DNA of 43,013 bases, from the NCBI RefSeq assembly GCF_025506355.1, contig NZ_JANZYP010000080.1, positions 1 to 43,013 of the forward strand. The letters run 5' to 3'. Positions 40,381-43,013 of the stretch are shown here, piece after piece (within the stretch, counting starts at the first letter, position 1; each line of letters starts with the position of its first letter). Under the pieces are notes generated by a model. That model made no database searches and was not told the DNA's origin. It saw nothing but the letters and a program-made list of their open reading frames with translations. Made by a program: the position numbers and the translations under genes. The stretch is from Sphaerisporangium corydalis (lineage in GTDB: Bacteria; Actinomycetota; Actinomycetes; Streptosporangiales; Streptosporangiaceae).

Positions 40381-40542
40381 GGTCCTCGCCTTCGGCTCGG
40401 GCATATTCCCAGGCTTAGCGGCCCTGCCGTCCCCCCGATCCCGCGATCATCACCTCTCGCACCCTTTGGCCTGTACTGGGCACCGACGCGGCAGGACAGG
40501 GTACGGCGAGGCCGCCGCCCTGTACGGCGCCGAACCGGTGAA
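40381..40542 (+). repeat. Intergenic repeat element, copy A
   Basis: Begins with a 23-nt block (40381-40403, TCCTCGCCTTCGGCTCGG core) that recurs exactly at 40545. The second part, GATCATC (40445) to ACCGGTGAA (40542), is about 75-80% similar to 40724-40818, including GGGTACGGCGA and CGGCG motifs. CAGGG...CGGC...GCCG...CCCTG inside it can form a hairpin. It starts right after the antiporter stop. Confidence 0.8.
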
Positions 40543-40544
40543 AA

Positions 40545-40818
40545 GGTCCTCGCCTTCGGCTCGGGCAGTATCCCCATGGCCTACCGGCCCTGCCGCCATT
40601 CCCCTGCCCCACCGACCCCCGCCCCCCGACTCCAGCCCTCCAACCCTCGGCCCAAAACTCCCACCCCCGACCCCCGACCCTCGAATCCCGGCCCCCGGCC
40701 CGACTCCCGGCTCCCGATCTCACGATCATCTCCTCGCACACACTGGCGTGTTTTGGGCGCCGATGCGGCGCGACGGGGTACGGCGATTCCGGCGCCTTGT
40801 GCGGCGATGGACCGGTGA
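40545..40818 (+). repeat. Intergenic repeat element, copy B, split by a C-rich insert
   Basis: Same 5' block (40545-40567) and same 3' half (GATCATC at 40724 to ACCGGTGAA at 40818) as copy A, but with about 110 nt of almost pure C-rich sequence between them (40608-40715). That insert has CCC-A-CCCCC-GA-CCCCC-GA-CCC at 40660-40680, so the minus strand fits a G-quadruplex pattern. Confidence 0.8.
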
Positions 40819-41263
40819 ACGGAGTGCCGGAGTGGCGATAGGCCGTCGGCCGTCAGGCTCAACGCCCGAGCCGCAGCGAGAACCGTCCCTGTCTGGATAT
40901 TGCAGTGTTTGGCAGGGGACAGGCACTCATGAGGGCGTCCCAGCCCGGAAAGCCGTCGGCGCAAGACGGTGATCTCGGGCAGGGGTCTCCCCAACACCCG
41001 CCGCGAACCGCCCCAACCCGGACGCGATCAGCAGCCCCAGTCCGTAGAAGCGACGGGCCTCGTCCCGCTTCGCCGGACCTGGAGCCCGGAGGCGCCCTAG
41101 AATCCCACGGACCCCACTGTCAGGAGCGAACAGCGCCTCCTACAGGCCCCACGCCGCCCGATCACACCGAGCCTCCCAGGGAGTCTCAGGCGGCGGCAGG
41201 CCGAGTCCCTGCCGGGGATTAGAACCCGCCTGGGTGGCGTTTAGCCTAATCGGCTGCGTACCA
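40819..41263. other. Gene-free, hairpin-rich interval before ruc
   Basis: No frame here has convincing codon use or homology. It is somewhat AT-richer near 40895-40920 and can form several hairpins: CCGTC/GACGG (40953-40969), GAAGCG...CGCTTC (41047-41071), and GATTAG...CTAATC with inner CGCC/GGCG (41217-41251). None matches a riboswitch class I know. Together with the repeats before it, about 940 nt lack a gene. Confidence 0.45.
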
Positions 41264-41290
41264 TTAGCAGTCGCACGGGTAGAGTGCCAG
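41264..41290 (+). promoter_or_regulatory. CIRCE element (HrcA operator) before ruc
   Basis: TTAGCAGTC, a 9-nt spacer (GCACGGGTA), then GAGTGCCAG. The consensus is TTAGCACTC-N9-GAGTGCTAA; the left arm has one mismatch and the right arm two, and the 9-9-9 geometry is exact. It lies 28 nt before the GTG start of the FmdB-family gene. A -10-like TACCAT (41259-41264) touches its left edge, so bound HrcA would block the promoter. This is the classic heat-shock repressor site of groES/groEL genes. Confidence 0.85.
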
Positions 41291-41318
41291 TCTGCGCGAG
41301 CCACACGAGGAGGAGTCC

Positions 41319-41666
41319 GTGCCCACCTACCAGTACGCCTGTACCGCTTGCGGTGAAGGGCTCGAGGTCGTCCAGCGATTCACCGACGACCCTCTGACCA
41401 AGTGCCCGAGCTGCGACGGCCAGCTGCGCAAGGTGTTCTCGGCCGTCGGCATCGTCTTCAAGGGCTCCGGCTTCTACCGGACCGACAACCGCTCGTCCAA
41501 CTCCTCCGTGCCCGCGACGGCCTCCGGTGGCTCTTCTTCCTCGTCCTCCTCCGGCGGATCCGGCGACTCGGACTCCAAGAGCTCCAGCGGCTCGAAGGAC
41601 TCCGACTCCAAGAGCTCCAGCACCACCAAGAAGGACTCCACCCCCGCCGCCAGCTCCGCCGCCTGA
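41319..41666 (+). CDS. ruc: FmdB-family zinc-ribbon protein, Ruc-like redox-regulated chaperone
   Basis: 115 residues. N-terminal zinc ribbon MPTYQYACTACG...CPSC with Cys 8, 11, 29 and 32, followed by VGIVFKGSGFYRTDNRSS, the family's conserved second half. The rest (from about residue 60) is a disordered Ser/Asp/Lys tail with two DSDSKSSS repeats. The mycobacterial homologue Rv0991c (Ruc) is a chaperone activated by oxidation and co-regulated with hsp60/hsp70. The GTG at 41319 follows GAGGAGGAG, and a CIRCE operator precedes it, consistent with chaperone-type control. The mycobacterial gene also lies near the cyclo-ligase and galU genes. Confidence 0.88.
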   Translation: MPTYQYACTACGEGLEVVQRFTDDPLTKCPSCDGQLRKVFSAVGIVFKGSGFYRTDNRSSNSSVPATASGGSSSSSSSGGSGDSDSKSSSGSKDSDSKSSSTTKKDSTPAASSAA

Positions 41667-41672
41667 CCCTCC

Positions 41673-41702
41673 GGGTTGTACGGCCCATTCGCCGTACAAC
41701 CC
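41673..41702 (+). terminator. Terminator hairpin of ruc
   Basis: A perfect 12-bp stem, GGGTTGTACGGC (41673-41684) with GCCGTACAACCC (41691-41702, last base pairing at the edge), loop CCATTC, begins 7 nt after the stop codon. No T-run; strong stem and position support termination. Confidence 0.8.
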
Positions 41703-41744
41703 ACCCGCACATCCCTCGTACCTCATGCCACCCCGGTTCGCGGC

Positions 41745-41945
41745 ACATTCTCGCGCGCCCAACCCAGCGCCATTCCACCTCGTTACGTCGGGCGCCCAAC
41801 CCCGCGCGATTCCACCTCGTTACGTTCTCGCGCGCCCAACCCAGCGCCATTCCACCTCGTTACGTCGGGCGCCCAACCCCGCGCGATTCCACCTCGTTAC
41901 GTTCTCGCGCGCCCAACCCAGCGCCATGCCACCTCGTTGCCACCA
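41745..41945. repeat. Alternating 37/40 nt tandem repeat (77-nt dimer, 2.5 copies)
   Basis: GCGCCCAAC occurs at 41755, 41792, 41832, 41869 and 41909, spacing 37, 40, 37, 40. Two monomer types alternate: one with TTCTCGCGCGCCCAACCCAG and CGCCAT, the other with GTCGGGCGCCCAACCCCGCG and CGAT; both end in TCCACCTCGTTACG. Units are nearly identical, so it is not a CRISPR. The rest of the gene-free interval 41667-42182 holds the ruc terminator and a DnaA-box-like site. Confidence 0.9.
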
Positions 41946-42121
41946 CCACCCGGCGCCGAGGCGGCGGGAAGCTGTACGGCGAACTCGGCGCCGCCCAACG
42001 GCGGCCAGCCGGCAATCAGGTGACGTAGCAAATCGGGCGATCGAAATAGGATGCGCCCATGGCCAGCTGACCCCTGGCGCCAAAGGACAACCAACCCCTC
42101 TCCCTCCCCCTCCGGCGCGAG

Positions 42122-42130
42122 TTATCCACA
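42122..42130 (+). other. Single DnaA-box-like TTATCCACA
   Basis: An exact TTATCCACA lies 53 nt before the phosphorylase start. One box alone, with no AT-rich unwinding region and no dnaA/dnaN neighbours, does not make an origin. It may be a chance match or a DnaA titration/regulatory site. Confidence 0.35.
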
Positions 42131-42169
42131 GGTACCGCTTCCGGCTTCTTCGCCACGAGATCCGGACGC

Positions 42170-42175
42170 TAGTGT
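42170..42175 (+). promoter_or_regulatory. -10-like TAGTGT before a possibly leaderless gene
   Basis: TAGTGT stands 7 nt before ATG 42183, and no ribosome-binding site is present there, so the phosphorylase mRNA may be leaderless. No clear -35 was found. Confidence 0.3.
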
Positions 42176-42182
42176 CTGCGCC

Positions 42183-42989
42183 ATGGTCATGAGAGCGGAC
42201 ATCGGCGTCATCGGCGGCTCAGGGTTCTACTCCCTCCTCGACGACGCCGAGGAGATCGACGTCGTGACGCCGTACGGGCCCCCGAGCGACACCATCACGA
42301 TCGGGCACATCGGCTCGCGTGCCGTGGCCTTCGTGCCCCGTCACGGCCGTGACCACCGATTTCCTCCCCATCGCATCCCCTATCGCGCCAACCTCTGGGC
42401 CCTCCGCTCCCTCGGCGTCCGCCAGGTGCTTGCCCCGAGCGCCGTGGGCTCCCTGCGCCTGGAGTACGGCCCGGGAACCCTGGTGATCCCCGACCAGCTC
42501 GTCGACCGCACCTCCGGCCGCGCGCAGACCTACTACGACGCGAGCGGCGCGGTCCACGTCCCCTTCGCCGATCCCTACTGCCCGAACGGCAGAGCCCTGG
42601 CCCTGGCGAAGGCCGAATCCGGCGGCTGGAACACCGCGGACGGCGGCACTCTCGTCGTCATCGAAGGACCCCGCTTCTCCACCAGGGCGGAGTCACGATG
42701 GTTCACCTCCAACGGCTGGTCGATCGTCGGCATGACCGGCTATCCCGAAGCCGTCCTCGCCCGCGAACTGGCCCTCTGCTACACCACGCTCGCCCTGGTC
42801 ACCGACCACGACGCCGGCGTGGACACCGGCGAAGGCGTCACCCAAGACGAGGTCTTCGCATTCTTCGCGGCGAACAGCGAGCGCATGCGCGCCCTCGTGG
42901 GTGCAGTGGCCGCCGACCTCCCCACAGACCGCACCTGCCCCTGCGGCACCGCCCTCGACGGCATCGATCTCCCCTTCACCCTCCCCTGA
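42183..42989 (+). CDS. mtnP: S-methyl-5'-thioadenosine phosphorylase (MTAP/PNP family)
   Basis: 268 residues. GVIGGSGFYSLLDDAEEID with the phosphate-site GSGF, FVPRHGRDHRFPPHRIPYRA, VLAPSAVGSLR, VVIEGPRFSTRAESRWF and a late substrate-site segment LVTDHDAGVD. These are motifs of the MTA/purine nucleoside phosphorylase family. It salvages methylthioadenosine to adenine and methylthioribose-1-phosphate; some actinobacterial members prefer other purine nucleosides. A CPCG pair is near the C-terminus. The stop is 24 nt before the window end. Confidence 0.92.
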   Translation: MVMRADIGVIGGSGFYSLLDDAEEIDVVTPYGPPSDTITIGHIGSRAVAFVPRHGRDHRFPPHRIPYRANLWALRSLGVRQVLAPSAVGSLRLEYGPGTLVIPDQLVDRTSGRAQTYYDASGAVHVPFADPYCPNGRALALAKAESGGWNTADGGTLVVIEGPRFSTRAESRWFTSNGWSIVGMTGYPEAVLARELALCYTTLALVTDHDAGVDTGEGVTQDEVFAFFAANSERMRALVGAVAADLPTDRTCPCGTALDGIDLPFTLP

Positions 42990-43013
42990 CCGCCCCTCCG
43001 CCCCTCCGCCCCT

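Noticed and set aside
40581..40997. Minus-strand frame of about 138 residues over the repeat region
   Set aside because: It crosses the C-rich insert and both repeat halves, has no homology I recognise, no ribosome-binding site, and codon use unlike real genes here.
40880..41100. Riboswitch in the hairpin-rich interval before ruc
   Set aside because: No match to conserved cores of cobalamin, SAM, TPP, ydaO, glycine or guanidine classes, and the segment is over 200 nt from the gene.
40905..41222. Plus-strand frame of about 105 residues before ruc
   Set aside because: Low-complexity Pro/Thr/Ala sequence without a start signal; the interval looks structured and non-coding.
41745..41945. CRISPR-like array
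   Set aside because: Monomers are joined without unique spacers, two types alternate, and no cas genes are near.
42122..42130. Replication origin signal (TTATCCACA)
   Set aside because: A single box, no AT-rich region and no dnaA or dnaN; kept only as a DnaA-box-like site.

Overview
The window is about 43 kb of very GC-rich, gene-dense DNA with strong G/C preference at third codon positions, many GTG starts, several probable leaderless genes, actinobacterial-type signalling (SigE-family sigma factor, Ser/Thr kinase, DesK-like histidine kinases) and an F420/luciferase-like oxidoreductase. The conserved block protein O-mannosyltransferase ... glpR(sepX)-rimJ-mog-moaC-moeA-galU / 5-FCL ... ruc is an actinobacterial arrangement. 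A filamentous actinomycete of the Streptosporangiales kind is my best inference; the genus cannot be read from the sequence.

Layout. 1-2247: 3' end of a protein O-mannosyltransferase and an unrecognised protein. 2266-9944: a sugar-uptake locus. A DeoR regulator and an orphan sugar ABC ATPase lie on the minus strand, divergent from a complete YtfQ-YtfR-YtfT-YjfF type furanose importer. 10087-12256: two hypothetical membrane proteins, a DksA/TraR-type zinc-finger protein and tRNA-Ala(CGC). 12260-14876: an eroded serine hydrolase, a NarL-type two-component pair and a divergent small membrane protein. 15005-20120: LLM oxidoreductase, epoxide hydrolase, two CGNR zinc-finger regulators, a GNAT enzyme and an MFS exporter. 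20242-23472: membrane protein, FAD oxidoreductase, cupin, alpha/beta hydrolase. 23713-28774: a DrrAB-like exporter fused by operon structure to its own kinase and regulator, then an ECF sigma factor with a membrane-anchored partner. 28841-31814: TetR-thioesterase pair and a receptor-like Ser/Thr kinase.

31862-42989: the cell-envelope/molybdenum-cofactor block. On the minus strand galU, moeA (gephyrin-like, glp), moaC, mog, rimJ-like GNAT and glpR/sepX follow one another. 5-formyl-THF cyclo-ligase is divergent from galU. A LytR-CpsA-Psr protein, a CPA1 antiporter with a TrkA-C tail, an FmdB-family redox chaperone (ruc-like) preceded by a near-perfect CIRCE operator, and a methylthioadenosine phosphorylase complete the window.

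No prophage, insertion sequence or CRISPR array is visible. The unusual material is between genes: at least six different short tandem-repeat blocks, three of them sitting on or against gene stop codons; a duplicated element of about 95-165 nt after the antiporter; an alternating 37/40-nt repeat after ruc; a heptanucleotide repeat that fits a G-quadruplex; and a duplicated ribosome-binding-site/start module before the DksA-like gene. The best candidates for under-described biology are the CIRCE-controlled ruc gene, the orphan YtfR-like ATPase, the paired leaderless CGNR regulators and the stop-codon-associated repeats.
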